64,000 bases of DNA from Karalla daura (lineage: Eukaryota > Chordata > Actinopteri > Chaetodontiformes > Leiognathidae), in the NCBI GenBank assembly GCA_029224185.1, contig CM055210.1:14168900-14232899 (forward strand), written 5' to 3'. Position 1 is the stretch's first letter. Every line of letters begins with the position of its first letter. A program made the translations under genes and the position numbers. Under the pieces are notes generated by a model. The model saw only the letters and a list, made by a program, of their open reading frames with translations, searched no databases and was not told the DNA's origin. This document shows positions 36,258 through 47,997 of the stretch, one piece after another.

Positions 36258-39200
36258 CCTCCTCCTCCACCTCTCCTGCTCACTTCACCGCCGAATGTCA
36301 CTTCTATTTAGGTCAGCAGAGCCAAAGCCAGATGCTGAGTGATGGCGTATTACTACGAGTAACGCGGCTACAGTAATGCATTAGAGCTTAAACCCTCCAC
36401 TCGTACTAGTACTTACACATCCCTGGGTGGTCTGGAGGATGTTAGAGCGGCGTTTACGGTTTGAATGTTCCTCAACGTATGTCGCTTCGGATAAAAGCAT
36501 CCCTTAATGAGTTATGTAATGTAAATGTATTACATTTTAGATGTCAAGTGGTGCTTTAATTCCCCAGAACCAGGAGATATCTCACAGTCAGAGGAATAAA
36601 ATCACCACTGGAGGTAGAGGAGTAGAAGTAGTAGTAGTAGAAGTGTCACCTTGTGGCTGTCGCTACGCTAACGTTAACCTAACAGAGCTTATCTAGAGAA
36701 ACAGATCTAACGAAACAGTATAATAACAGGTAATACCTGTTACAGCCTTATTGGTGTATGTGATAAGCAGTATTTACCCTGTTTAAGTTGCCAACACTGT
36801 GAGAGAGAAAGAGAGAGAGAAACTTGGACTGGTGCTAGGCTAGCGCTAACGCTAATGCTAACGCCAGTCCATGGGGAAGGGAGACAATAAGGCCACAAGA
36901 ATTATAGTTCCTCTCAGTCTGTCATGCGGCTGGAACCATGAGAAGTGTAGATTCTTGTGGTAGGGATTGTTATTAATAGTAGAACCACTGAATTAAGTTA
37001 TAATTCTCATATTATTGTCTATAAATCCTCTTAGCGGTTTAGCTGGTACCAGATCATAACTCTCTGGCTCCTCTCAGTTCCCCACACTAAAAACTAAAGG
37101 TGACTCCTCAGTTTCTCTGGAATAATCTAACCTGTAAGATAAAAAAGTCTCAAATCTAGTCCTATCTCGACAGTCTTTCTTTTAGCTCAACACTTTTAGC
37201 TTTTAGCTCAGAGCTTTTTAAGATGTATTTTTACAGTCCTGATATGTTTTCACCTATTGATGCTCTCTAAATGTGTTCATTTCTATTACGTTGTCTTGTC
37301 TGATCCTTTTCTAGAGTGACTGTAAAACAATCATCCAGTATAAATAAACTGACTTTACTTGTGATGAGCCACAATAAACCATACTCAAGCGTTTTAGTAT
37401 TTTCATAGCATTTTAGATACGTGTTCAGAGACAGTGATGCTGTAACGACTCAAATTTCTGAGTGAGGAATCGACACGTTCGCACGGATTCAGAGGAACTT
37501 CTTCTTCTTCCTCTCTCATTTGCCTCACAGAGGAGTGGAGGACACACACACACACACACACTTCTAGGATCTGTTTGTCCAGATGCGGGACCTCTAATCT
37601 CAGGAGTGCATGTCCGTCTGAGGCGCTGACAGACAGAGTGGTAAACAGCATTAACGCGTGGTGATGAGCAATTATTTGCCCGACCCAATTGGGAAAAATG
37701 ATCGTCAGAGGAAGCATGGCAGGCTGTCAGTGGCCGGAGGGGATGCAGAGGCAGATAAAATGAGATTGCAGCGTTTGTTCGGAACTTCGGTCCTTTCGTA
37801 ATGAATCCTCAAATGTACTCTTTTTTCTCTCTCTCTCTCTCTCTCTCTCCAGGGAAACCAAAAACGGTACGAGACAACAACTCGTGACGAGTTGCAGGAA
37901 CAGAGGTCTAAACAGCCCGAGCGCCTGTCCGTAATTAGGTTACATAATGAGAGCAAAGTACAGCTACTTGGGGGTTATTTAAAGATTGAAAAAAAACAGA
38001 AAAACTGATGTTTTTCTTCTTCTTCTTCTCCGCTCCGCAGAGGCTAAATGGGATTCGTGCAAACTGTATGTTTTTCTCTTGCTCTTTTCCTCGGCGAAGT
38101 CATTGGCGTGTCAAAAGGAGTTGTTTCAAGCCGGAGCTCTAGATTACAGCGTCCTCCCCAGAGTGTCCTGACAATATTAATGTCAAAAGCTTGTTCTCCG
38201 GGTCAGAGCCGGCAGGAGAACATGGCAGCGCGACTCTTCCGTGATGTTTGTTAAACCAGAAGAGGGGGCAGAGTGGATTTCATCAGCCCCATGATGAGGT
38301 TACAACGCTCATGTAAAGAGGCCACGCTATTAGGCTCCAGTCAGTGTACCCTGCCCCCGGGAAATGGGTTTTACCCACACGGCCTCTGTTCCTGTCAGGC
38401 TCAACTACCCTCTCTCTCTCTCTCTCTACGTTTCCCTCTGTCACTCATCTTCGGCTCTTATCCCAAACAAACGATTCGACGTGATGCAAATTTACAACCC
38501 GGGAGAAGATGCGAGAGTGTCTCTGTAATTTGATATGTATGTATAATAGATTTATACTTGTCTGTATGGAGACTGAAAGAGGAAGGTGGGAAGTTGGATT
38601 TTAAGTTTTTTCTCCTCATTAACATGCATGCACACATCCTCCACTGTGTGTGTGTGTGTGTGTGTGTTGTCTTTACCGTCAGGAAAGAGACTCCAACGCA
38701 ATCCGCAAAACAATCCACTTATCAGATTTGTGTAAATAATGCATTTCGCATCTAAAGGTCCTTTTCTCTCTCTGAATCGCAGCTCATCCACAGACACAAT
38801 AATGCGCCGGCATCTTCCTGAATAGCATCCCTGTCTACGTTTACGTTTTCACACGCAAGTCGACAATCCGACAACAACAACAACACGGGATCTTCTCCTC
38901 GCTCCGTCTCTTATTAACAAAGCGACAAAGCCTTCTCTGGTTTCTAGTTTCGGAGCTGGCATCGTTTGCTGGCAGTTTGCGAGGCACGCGTCGTCCTCCG
39001 CAAGGTCGAATCAGCCGTCGCCTTTCATCCGCCGCAGAGCGAAGACCCGACTTTGTGTCGGCTCCGAGGCGAGGCCAGAGTCTGAGCTCGGCCAAAGATG
39101 ATTTCACGAGAGCGTTGTTTGGCGAGTCCGAATGGAAAGACGTGAACCTGCAGCTGATGTGGAGAGAATAATCTCGGAAGACGTGGAGACGATTGAGAAT

Positions 39201-40278
39201 TTCAGAGCTGGCCTCGATTCAATTCACGAATCATTTACTGCTCTGAAACTAATAATGAATCGGGACCAATTTAGTGACTAATCTGTGACACATCCAAGGC
39301 TGTGATGAGAGGGAAAGTTTTTGTTTTTTAAAAGACCACCACACCCTTTCTTTAAATTGGCATTTAAAATAACAAAATCCTAAAAGAAATGATACTTTTT
39401 AGTGCTTTTGAGGAGACTCAGACATTTTTTATATTGAAATATGAGTCAAGAGAGTCAATATTTGGTCACTTTGAGCAGAACTGAGTTGAGCAAAAAAACG
39501 TATCTGATAAATATTTTACAGCTGTTGTTTTCGTCCCTGACAGTAAAGCAGAAGGTTTTATTTCTAACGATTAGTTATTGCAGTTTTAGGATTGACTTGT
39601 GTTTTGTGACTTTGTTGCGGCATTTAGCAACTTTTCAGACCCCGCTACGACTACGACAGAACTTTTTCTGGAGTTATTGACGACTTTGTGAGACATGAAA
39701 GCTCGTCTCTTTATTGCTTTTCTCGACACTACAGGCGTCCCAGTCCTCCCACTGCAGTCAGAGCAGGGGATGAACAAAAAAAAACCTTCGTCCAGACTGA
39801 AAAAGAACAGAGCGTGTGTGGGTCGGATAACGGACGAGGGGTGAAATTGTGACATTAAAAACAAAACAAGAACAAAACAAGAAAGCAAATCCCAAGTTCT
39901 AAACATAATTAGTTTTGCTTTTTACTCACTTTTAGTCTCTCCTATCATGCTATTCCTCTCTTATCTCCTCTATTACACTTGTAAATGCATTGCAAATTAT
40001 GCTAATCAGGCTGTGGCATCATTCAGTGACCTCTGGTGACTTCTAGGACAGCCAGTAGCTGCTGGTTTCTTGCAGGCTTCTCTCCAGACTCTCGCTCTCC
40101 TCTGACTCCACAGACCCCAGATCAAACCTCTCCAGTTCGGCCTGTTTGAACCCCAACAACCTCCCGCGCAGTCACATTAGCATTAGCATCTGAGCCGCCG
40201 CCTCAGAGCAGCTACCTGCTGCCAGCTGCAGCATGGCACGACCTTTGTGCTCCTGCAAAAGGAGCTTCTGAAGCCCAG

Positions 40279-40318
40279 AGAGGAGGAGGAGGAGGAGGAG
40301 GAGGAAGAGGGAGAGGAG
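40279..40318. repeat. (GGA)n microsatellite
   Basis: About ten GGA units, decaying rightward. Confidence 0.92.
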
Positions 40319-41517
40319 GCACAGTGGTCTGATGTCGAGGGAGAGGAGTGACATTCAGAACCCCCTCCAGCGAAGTGGAAGGGGCCACGGCCTCAGCCAC
40401 TGAGGGCGTGAAGAACAAAAGCCAGAGGAGGAGAAAAGCAGCAAAGTAGGCAAGAAACAGAGGTTACAGGTGAAGAACGGCCACAGGAAGCAGCGCAGTA
40501 GACAGGGAGACGAGGCGAGAGCGGCGAAAGAGCTGCGGAGCTAAGCCAAGTGAGGAGGCCGGGGAATGACATGTGAATTATCCTCGAAGGAGAGGAGAGA
40601 AAGAGAACCAAGATAAGCAGAGCCAGGAAGAACGGTGGCCGCCAAGGCAGTGGCAGACAACAAGGAGAGACCTGAAAAATCCACCAGGAGGAAGAGGAGG
40701 AGGAGGAGGAGGAGGAGGCGAGACGAGCCCCGAGAGAGGGAGGCGACTGGGCTTCTTAACAGATGTGAGAAAGCGGTATCAGGTGGGGTGAAAAATGATG
40801 CATTTGTGCGGATGGAGGAGATGAATAAAAGATAGGACGTAAAAAAGAGGAATTACAATGGAGTACAGTGTGCCGGGTGTACTCTATCAAAGCCTATGCG
40901 CTGTGTGGTATTAAAAAGCCGCCGTGCATTAAACGTACTGTAGGAGAACATCACCCTCAATCCAACGTGTCAAGTACAATAAGGAGCGAGCGGTATTACA
41001 CCCGCAAATCAAAACACGGCCTGGACAGGTTCGGCTTCTGCCGGCTTCCTCTCACCCACTCCAAGGATGGGCTGAAGAGAAACTCAGAAAACAGGAAACA
41101 CCTGAAAGTTCAAACACCTCCCACATTGATATTATATATGATGAAGTTTTAACTTTATTTTGGAGGGAGTTTCTTAAAGACAAGAAATTTGGCGCGATAT
41201 TTCAGTGACCCCAGAAATATGGCGTTAGCTATAAGGCGTGTTTTGGAGCCAGATGGAGCATATAAATCTGATTTAATAAGACGACAGAAATGCAAACTGC
41301 TTGGGACGTCCATCTTCCTCAAAGTGGAGTCTCACAAGATGCGATTGTAGCAGAGGTATGCATCATGACAGGACTAGACTTGAGACATGAGAAGACACCC
41401 TTCAGTGGAAACACCTCCGAATACTTCATCGAAAGAATACAGAGTCAGAGTTTCAAGATGCTCTAAGGTCACTGCATAGAACCATTGAATAATCCTTTGT
41501 ATGTTCCTGTTATGGGG

Positions 41518-41521
41518 AAAA
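41518..41521 (-). terminator. Pol III T-run terminator of tRNA-Leu
   Basis: Four T residues on the minus strand shortly after the tRNA 3' end. This is the minimal vertebrate RNA polymerase III stop signal. Confidence 0.75.
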
Positions 41522-41528
41522 CAGCTTC

Positions 41529-41610
41529 TGGCAGCGGTGGGATTCGAACCCACGCCCCCGAAGAGACTGGAGCCTTAATCCAGCGCCTTAGACCGCTCGG
41601 CCACGCTACC
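41529..41610 (-). tRNA. tRNA-Leu (anticodon AAG)
   Basis: An 82-nt cloverleaf on the minus strand, from GGTAGCG at 41610 to CGCTGCCA at 41529. The acceptor stem GGTAGCG pairs with CGCTGCC and the discriminator base is A. Box A is TGGCCGAGCGGTC. The anticodon stem CTGGA/TCCAG encloses loop TTAAGGC with anticodon AAG. A long class II variable arm (TCTCTTCGGGGGC) and box B GGTTCGAATCC are present. CCA is not encoded. A TTTT Pol III terminator lies at 41521-41518, eight bases downstream. The gene is intact, has no intron, and lies in the sense direction inside serpin intron 3, about 580 bp past exon 3. Confidence 0.96.
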
Positions 41611-42192
41611 TTGTCTCTGAGATCAGACAGTACGACTCCAGAGTGCTGAATACAGTCTAGTAGTACTGGGCCACACTTTGGGACTCATCAATGATGCCAT
41701 CCATCATCCATCTTCCTCCGAGTGAGAGATTTAACAGGAATTATGGCACGTCGCAGGACTGGACCGTACGTCATTCACAAAACAGCCTTTGACAGAAACA
41801 CCTGCGAGCAGCAGCTGTTCTTTACTGACATTTGAGAAATATCGCTTCTATTTTGCAAGAGGGCCCGCACGTCTTGAAAAGAGAGGAGAGAAACAAACCT
41901 GGAGGACGTGTCTCCCACGGAGACGTGATATAAAGGGGGGGATGAGTGAAGGAGTGAAGTGCCACCGTGATTACTCTCACAGAGTTTTACGCAGCCCGTG
42001 AGGCGAGGGATAAAATGTCAGCCTCGTCTTTGATCTCCAATGTCCATCACAGTCACATTTTACCTCATATTCTGTCCCTGTTGGGCTTGGAACAAGGACT
42101 TCCCATTTCAGAATCACACACTGATCCATAACTGGAGACTGGATGATGCTGTTAGGACCTTCAGGTAACACACACAGCTGGTCCACACCCAC

Positions 42193-42425
42193 CTTCAGGC
42201 TCAGCGAGCTGCTGATGTTGGCCCGGGGCAGGGAGACGGACACGCTGGTGGCGTTGGCCTCCTCCAGCCAATGGGAGAGCAGCTCTGGGGTGAGGAGCTT
42301 CTCCAGCCGGGCCAGGCTCTCCACGTGGAAGGGCAGCAGGAGCACCACGCCGGCCCGGCCCCCCCAGAGAGGAGCCTCCAGAACCTGCACCATGTTCTGC
42401 ACGTCCTCCAAGTGGCGGTACAAAC
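42193..42425 (-). CDS. serpinh2: Hsp47-like serpin, coding exon 3
   Basis: A 233-bp exon, phase 1 in and phase 0 out, residues 243-320. The acceptor is GACCCTCCAG|GTTTG and the donor CTGAAG|GTGGGT. It encodes LYRHLEDVQNMVQVLEAPLW, then LPFHVESLARLEKLLTPELL, then VSVSLPRANISSSLSLK, matching the SERPINH1 block with MPHHVEPLERLEKLLT and VAISLPK. Of the two adjacent histidines in SERPINH1 (273-274), only the second is kept. N-glycosylation sequons occur at N300 (NATS) and N312 (NIS). The reading frame stays open into the intron for about 72 codons past the donor, so intron retention would give a truncated protein lacking the serpin C-terminus and HDEL. Confidence 0.93.
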
Positions 42426-42788
42426 CTGGAGGGTCACACGCATGCACGCTTTGTAAAACTCTTTAAAAAAAAAACCCCAAAAAACGTTTGGAAACTTAAA
42501 GCCGGAGCAGACGCAGACAGAACGACGACAGATTGACTGAAATAATATTGTTTCACGATTTGGAAATCGCATTATGACATAAAGTAGAAGACAGCGTCTC
42601 CCTCCTCCGTTTACTGCCGCCATAAGCAGGAATCCAAACCCCGTCCTTGTTGTTGTTTTAAGTCGATACATAAAATATGAAAAGCACGTTCAATAAATCA
42701 TAAAGGTACACAGCGATAAAGAGGAGGGAAACAGATTGGACCTTACAGATGTTCAAGCCATTTCTGAAACTGGAAAAGACAGACTGCG

Positions 42789-42867
<79 letters not shown>

Positions 42868-42877
42868 CTCTCTCTAC
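42426..42877 (-). other. serpinh2: Serpin intron 2 (452 bp)
   Basis: A short GT-AG intron between coding exons 2 and 3. It is dominated near its 5' end by a long GA repeat (transcript sense). The rest is AT-rich single-copy DNA. Confidence 0.88.
42793..42861. repeat. (TC)n microsatellite in serpin intron 2
   Basis: 69 bp of TC on plus, GA in the transcript. It lies 16 bases past the exon 2 donor. Confidence 0.97.
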
Positions 42878-42970
42878 CTGCTCGGTGCATCATGGCCACT
42901 TTGGTGTATTTCTTCCCCAGGAAGGTCCGACGATCCGTGCTCTCCACGCTGAACTCCCTCTCCCACAGTC
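42878..42970 (-). CDS. serpinh2: Hsp47-like serpin, coding exon 2
   Basis: A 93-bp exon, residues 212-242, phase 1 at both ends. The acceptor is TTTGTTTCCAG|GACTG (AG at 42972-42971) and the donor is GAGCAG|GTAGAG (GT at 42877-42876). It encodes GLWEREFSVES...AMMHRAG, aligning without gaps to the SERPINH1 segment ending MMMHRTG. Arg226 aligns with SERPINH1 Arg222, a collagen-contact residue. The neighbouring His-His pair of SERPINH1 (215-216) is replaced by Ser-Val, and His209 by Leu. A 69-bp TC tract on the plus strand (GA on the transcript) starts 16 bases past the donor. Exon size and phases agree with the homologous SERPINH1 exon. Confidence 0.93.
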
Positions 42971-43640
42971 CTGGAAACAAACAGACAAACAGAGATGAGA
43001 GGGAGGATGGAGGAGGAGGAGGAGGAGGCCATGTTAAATACAGGAAAACACTGAATGATTGAAGGAGGTGAAGAGGTGGACGCCAGGTTCATACAACTGT
43101 GAGTTCATAAATACGTAGCTAGCGTAGCCGTAGCGCTACATAGCGACGGCGCTCATGAATCCTCCATGTCTCTGGTCCGTCTCCTCCTCCAGGTGGTGGA
43201 GCAGCTCGGCCCGTTACCAGGTCCTACAGGCCACAACAACCCACTCAGCGCTCACCTCGCCTCTGACAGCTGTCGGTTCAGAGCGGAGCTGAGAGCGAGG
43301 CGGAACAGCCCGGAACGTCCTCCTAAAGCTACGCACGCACTGGATTATAACTCACCCCTGTCACTCCTTGTGTCCCTCCAACGAGGCCTGGGACCTGGTG
43401 ACTTTTATTATCATTTAATCACCCGTAACTTATGACACAATGCTAAAAGAAAAGAATCCAGTTCTCTTCTTTACACTAGAGACAGATTGTGTCGGCTTTA
43501 TCGTTAAATTACTGGCGTGGACAGAAAGGCTTCTGCAGAGGCTTCTATTCTCTATACGTCGATAATCAATTAGTCTTCAAAGAGTCAGAGAGAAGTGGGG
43601 AGAAATAAGCACTGCAGGCTCCATAGAGGCCAAGGTGACA

Positions 43641-43672
<32 letters not shown>

Positions 43673-44204
43673 CCCTCAAACTGTTTGGCAGCGCAGGTTA
43701 AATTGCACGGGATCCTCCGCTGTGTGTGCACGGTTTTTAAGACGTTTCAATTTGGAAAAACGGACAGAAACTGAAAAACAACTCTGAAAAAGTAGAGATG
43801 CACCTGCATCAGCCACTTTGGCTATTTGGCCAGCACCAAGAATACATAACAACGTGACTGAAAAACAATGTGATATGATGCAATAAAATCTGCAACTATT
43901 AGCAAGTGTCTGCCCAGTCGTTTTGCTAGCTTAGCGCTATATTTAGCGAGTATTTTAGCGAGCGTATGTGGCTTTATTAGAGTTACAACAACTAATCAAT
44001 TAATCCACAATTAGGCTGGAAAAAGTTAAGAGCCATTTTAATAATCAATTTAGTCGGTTTAACCAATTAAGACTAATTTGGAGAAGTATTTTGAGAAATT
44101 TCGTCGAGCTCAGCTTCTTACTTTTAGTCTCTATGACAGAAAATCTACTGACCTGAGGTGGTGCAATTTACAATCCTTAACGCCCGTTTCTGCATAGATC
44201 TCTC

Positions 44205-44250
44205 ACCCTTTCATGCTTATCTGGCAACCACATGTAGGCTTTACTCTCAC
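44205..44250 (+). repeat. Dispersed repeat R1, copy E (partial)
   Basis: Carries the core CATGCTTATCTGGCAACCAC (44212-44231) and ATGTAGGCTTTACT downstream. The 5' half is not recognisable. Confidence 0.6.
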
Positions 44251-44289
44251 TCCCACTCACTTTTTGGCCAAAAAATGTTAATTTTGAGA

Positions 44290-44370
44290 CAGTTATACAC
44301 AGTTATATGTTATATAGTTGTTATATAGTCAGAGCTGTTGCAGGTTTTGGGTTTTCTATCCTATCCCAGT
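44290..44370 (+). repeat. Diverged tandem duplication, unit 1
   Basis: GACAGTTATACACAGTTATA, TATATAGTTGTTATATAG, GAGCTGTTGCAGGTTTTGGG, TTCTATCCTATCC. Confidence 0.75.
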
Positions 44371-44378
44371 TAACCCAG

Positions 44379-44466
44379 ACAGTTGTATACATTATATGTT
44401 ATATAGTTGTTATATATAATACAGTTATATGAGCTGTGGCAGGTTTGGGGTGTTCTATCCTATCTC
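44379..44466 (+). repeat. Diverged tandem duplication, unit 2
   Basis: GACAGTTGTATACATTATAT, TATATAGTTGTTATATATAA, GAGCTGTGGCAGGTTTGGGG, TTCTATCCTATCT. Confidence 0.75.
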
Positions 44467-44968
44467 AACACAAGTTGAAAACTTCAAGAGCAACTCTCGG
44501 AAAATAAACCCGAGGAGGGTGAAATCCTCCAACAATTATCCGCTCTGTGGTAGAACTCCGTTCAGCTCTCCTCCTCTCTGACATGAAAACATCAACACTA
44601 TTCGACGCAGACTCCGGATGGATCCAGACGACGAGGAACCCGTAAACTGCAGACGATGTGAAGAATCGGCGCCGCCTTCCACCGTCTCATTACTGCGGAT
44701 GACGACCGACTCGGTTCCAGGAGCGGGGGCGGACCCTTCCAGGAGGCCTCTGTTTGGACCTCGGCCAGGTGTGAAAATAAATAAATAAATGAATAGAAAT
44801 GAGAGAGGATGGCGCGGCTTCCCCTCGCGGGCGTGCCAGCACGAGTCACACACATTCGCTCCGCTTCCTGCAACATCAAAGAGACGAAGCCCAAAAGTCC
44901 CAAAACAGCGGAAGCTGAAGGTGAAGCTGAAGTGGCAGCCGTGTGGAGGAGTGATCCGGACTGTGGAT

Positions 44969-44969
<1 letters not shown>

Positions 44970-45006
<37 letters not shown>
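44970..45006. repeat. (CA)n microsatellite
   Basis: About 18 CA units. Confidence 0.95.
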
Positions 45007-45011
<5 letters not shown>

Positions 45012-45509
45012 CTGCTCTGATCGTGGTTGTTTGTTGTTGACTCTTTCTCAACTTTCTCTCCACTTTACAAGTAGCTATTACAAACAACAAATAACTAGCA
45101 GTGAAGCATCTAGCTATCTATCTTTCTATCTATAAACCAATGAACTAATTGATTAATTGAGGTTTGAGAAGGTCAGAGTAATTGACTACAAACGTATTGC
45201 AGCACTATATTTGACAATCCCACCAATTTCAGGTGAATCTCAATCAATATTCATTTCTATTTTTACTTTTTTTGTACATTTTGTGCATAAAAACAGTAAA
45301 TTACTGATGTTGCAGCCCTGCAAACCACCAGTGAACTCTCTTAACTGAACTGGACTGATCTGAATTGAACTGGGAGACACTGTTGTCACATAGAAAGACT
45401 TTCTGAGAACTTGGAGAGTGGGAATCAGGAGTGAGGGTTGAAATCAAGGTCAGACTAATTGTATCTGTCAAAACATTTCAGAAGCTCAATCTGTCTTCAT
45501 GTAATTGAA

Positions 45510-45560
45510 TCATTTCCCTCCGGTTATAAATAAAGTACATTTCTTATCTTATATTATCCA
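45510..45560 (+). mobile_element. Retroposon 3' tail
   Basis: CATTTCCCTCCGG...ATAAATAAAGTACATTTCTTATCTTAT has the same layout as the SINE tail 300 bp further on: a short CCC-containing hairpin-like part, AATAAAG, then TTATC repeats. Confidence 0.4.
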
Positions 45561-45631
45561 ACTCATCATGTCCATACTGTGCATATCTGTCATTGTGCTG
45601 CACATTTCTAAAGTCCTGTGCACTTTGAAAA

Positions 45632-45884
45632 GGTGACGCAGTGGATGGGTGGTTAGCACCGGTGCCTCATAGCAAGAAGGACTTCGGTTTGAGTCCCCGG
45701 ATGGGAAAAGACAAAGTTTACTCATTCACATACTGTCTAGAACCTCCTCTGAAAGTGCTCATAAACTCAGTTTTCTAGCTGAATGTTAAAAAGTTAAAGC
45801 TGCTGTAGGGAAACTCATCTGCATATGTGTCTATTTGTTGAAATTTCCCCATTGTGGGATCAATAAAGTCTATCTCATCTGATA
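45632..45884 (+). mobile_element. tRNA-derived SINE (DANA/Mermaid-like head, LINE-type tail)
   Basis: The head GTGACGCAGTGG...GGTTAGCACC...TGCCTCATAGCAAGAAGG resembles the teleost tRNA-like SINE head. A degenerate Pol III box B (GGTTTGAGTCC) is at 45688-45698. The tail TTTCCCCATTGTGGGATCAA, then TAAAGTCTATCTCATCTGAT, is of the type shared with fish LINE 3' ends. Head-to-tail length is about 250 bp, so this copy is close to complete though mutated. It lies in serpin intron 1, antisense to the gene. Confidence 0.55.
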
Positions 45885-46460
45885 TATTTACATATGACTG
45901 AGTGGTTTGAGGATGGTATTGAACTAGGTGGTGAAACTTTCTCTACTTTATTTCCACGTTTTTGTCCCTCAGTCCAATCCAATACCTTCAACTGGTCCCA
46001 TCACATAACTGACAATAGTAAAATAAGCAGTGGGACAGTTTGTCCATTCAACAGGTGGAGAATGCTGAACCGTCCTCGTCTCCTTGTCTGGTGCCATAAG
46101 AGCATCCTGACCTGTTGACCTGAGACTGAACAAGCCTGGTGCTCATTCCTCCCCACTACCTCGTCATACAGTACGTGTCTGTCTATCTACAGAGCTGCTT
46201 TGTGTTCTTCCATCTCCTTCCAAAGCTGAGGGGAGAGATGCCTCCAAACCCGCATCCATTAATATCCATCAGCAGGAGAAACAATGAGACGATCGGCGAG
46301 CCGAGGAATCCGATCGCTGGCGGACTCTAAACGATTCATACTGTAAACTTCAGACGCGAATCAATGAGGGCCGCCGGCTCCCTCTCCTCCCTCGTCGGCT
46401 TGTGATTACGAGCGTGTCGTGGTGTTTCAGACGCTATTATTAGAGGTTAAATACGTTGGG

Positions 46461-46498
46461 TGGGGGAGGGGGAGGAGGGGGAGGAGGAGGAGGGGGGG
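46461..46498. repeat. G-rich GGA/poly-G block
   Basis: At least five runs of four or more G within 40 bp, a quadruplex-type motif. Confidence 0.9.
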
Positions 46499-46682
46499 CG
46501 ACTTGTTCTCAATCAAATTCTTCGTCATCTTTCGTCAAACTTTCCCTCTTTCTTTTCTCTTTCGTTCCCCCCCTCCCCGTCGATCTTATTTTCCTGCTCC
46601 CGTGTCTCCAGTGTTTGTTTGTCTCAGACAGGAACAAAGCCTGAATTAATTAACTAGTGCGGACTAGAAGTCCCGAGGTAGG

Positions 46683-46711
46683 CCCCCCCCCCCTGTTTTT
46701 TTTTTTTTTTT
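46683..46711. repeat. Poly-C/poly-T homopolymer pair
   Basis: About eleven C, a TG step, then about 16 T. Confidence 0.93.
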
Positions 46712-47145
46712 ACATCCCTCCACCGTGTCTGTCAATCTCGTTTGGCTCTCGGCAGACCACCCTCTCTTTCACTTTTCTCAGTTTTCTTTCTTCAGAACTT
46801 TCTTTTCTCTCTTTGTCTCCATCCCACCCAGAAACCTCTCCTTCCACTGCTCTTTCTCCGCTTTCTCCTCCTGCCTTCTACTACGAACATGCTCCGCTAC
46901 TAATTGCCCCGACCTTCCCCTTTCTTTCATTACTATGTCCGACACCGACCCCCCCCCCCCTCCAGAGGAGGAGGGACCCCAACCGGGCATTTCTTAATTC
47001 CTCCTTTCAGTAATTAACTAAAAAGGGAACAAATGTGAAACAAACACGAATGGGCAAAGAAGCAGAATCCCTGCAGAGCGAAACGGGTAAAAAGACTAAA
47101 TTCCTGTCAGACTACGAAATGCCTCCAGACGTCAGTTCAAAGATA

Positions 47146-47146
<1 letters not shown>

Positions 47147-47173
<27 letters not shown>
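47147..47173. repeat. (AAT)n microsatellite
   Basis: Nine AAT units, followed by seven A. Confidence 0.92.
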
Positions 47174-47179
<6 letters not shown>

Positions 47180-47704
47180 CAGCAATAAAAGTTACGACAC
47201 AACACAACAAGAAGCGAAAACTATCGACTGCTTTTTAAATTACAAATCAAAACTAAAGGAATCCAATTTTCTGTAATCTAATTTGCGGGCTCGCAATCGT
47301 TTCATAATCTAATTTGTATATTTCCTCCATAAAATTAATGAGCCGACCGACGAGGGTCGGTTCCAAGAAAAAGCTAATTTTGTAATGAAGTCAAAACATC
47401 AAACAAAGAGAAATTAATTAAATTGCTTATCAATGTATGGTCTGTCAGAGAACGTTCCTTTCAAAGGGCCGTCTATCGGCCTGTTTCACGTCTGCAGCCT
47501 CCACTTTTTCTTTCTTTCTGTCTTTTTTTTGCACCTAATAAAGAGAATACCTGCAGGTTGCGAAAAAGAAACGGAGAAAAAAGGAAAGCGGAGGCAGATG
47601 GAAGCAGATAAGGATGTGAACGGGAGACCGATGCTGGATGAAGAGGAGGAAAAAAGGAGACGGGGCGAGATAAGAGCGGCGATAAACAACCAACAAAAGC
47701 AGAA

Positions 47705-47736
<32 letters not shown>

Positions 47737-47997
47737 CGGCTCGAAAAGAACAAGTGAGACGGAGGGATATATTTAACACATCATCATCTTTTGTGGAGGC
47801 TGCAAACAAAGATGAGATCCCGAGCACATACCAGGCATACTGATGTTTGCCGTGCCGAGGAAGAGAGAGAGAGATGCTGGATTACGTTCCTAAAAAGTTT
47901 CCCCCGAAAAACGGAAAATAAGCGTCTTTTTCTCCGCTTTGTGCGGTTGTACACCTGGATTTCACTTAAAGCAATTAAACTGTTGGGTATTTATCCT

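Larger units (their letters stand above)
41146..41870 (+). repeat. Dispersed repeat R4, copy 2 (contains the tRNA)
   Basis: Starts AAGTTTTAACTTTATTTTGG and AGGGAGTTTCTTAAAGA, includes AGTGGAAACACCTCC, and ends near GAGAAATATCGCTTCTATTT. The tRNA-Leu gene lies inside its span. Confidence 0.55.
28919..42192 (-). other. serpinh2: Serpin intron 3 (13.3 kb)
   Basis: A GT-AG intron between coding exons 3 and 4. It holds the tRNA-Leu(AAG) gene, dispersed repeat copies (31.4, 32.3, 34.2 and 41.1 kb) and many microsatellites (GA at 28.94, GA/TG at 35.8, CA at 33.6, TG at 33.3, C/CA at 36.2, GGA at 40.3 kb). AT-rich, unique-looking stretches at 33.8-34.0 kb have the look of conserved noncoding DNA. 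No further coding exon with recognisable homology was found on either strand. Confidence 0.85.

Noticed and set aside
38977..39171. 64-residue ORF on plus in intron 3
   Set aside because: No homology and no paired splice sites. GC-rich chance ORF.
42143..42671. Long ORFs of 107 and 156 residues overlapping exon 3
   Set aside because: One is antisense and one is in the wrong frame. Only the frame spliced at 42425-42193 matches the serpin family.
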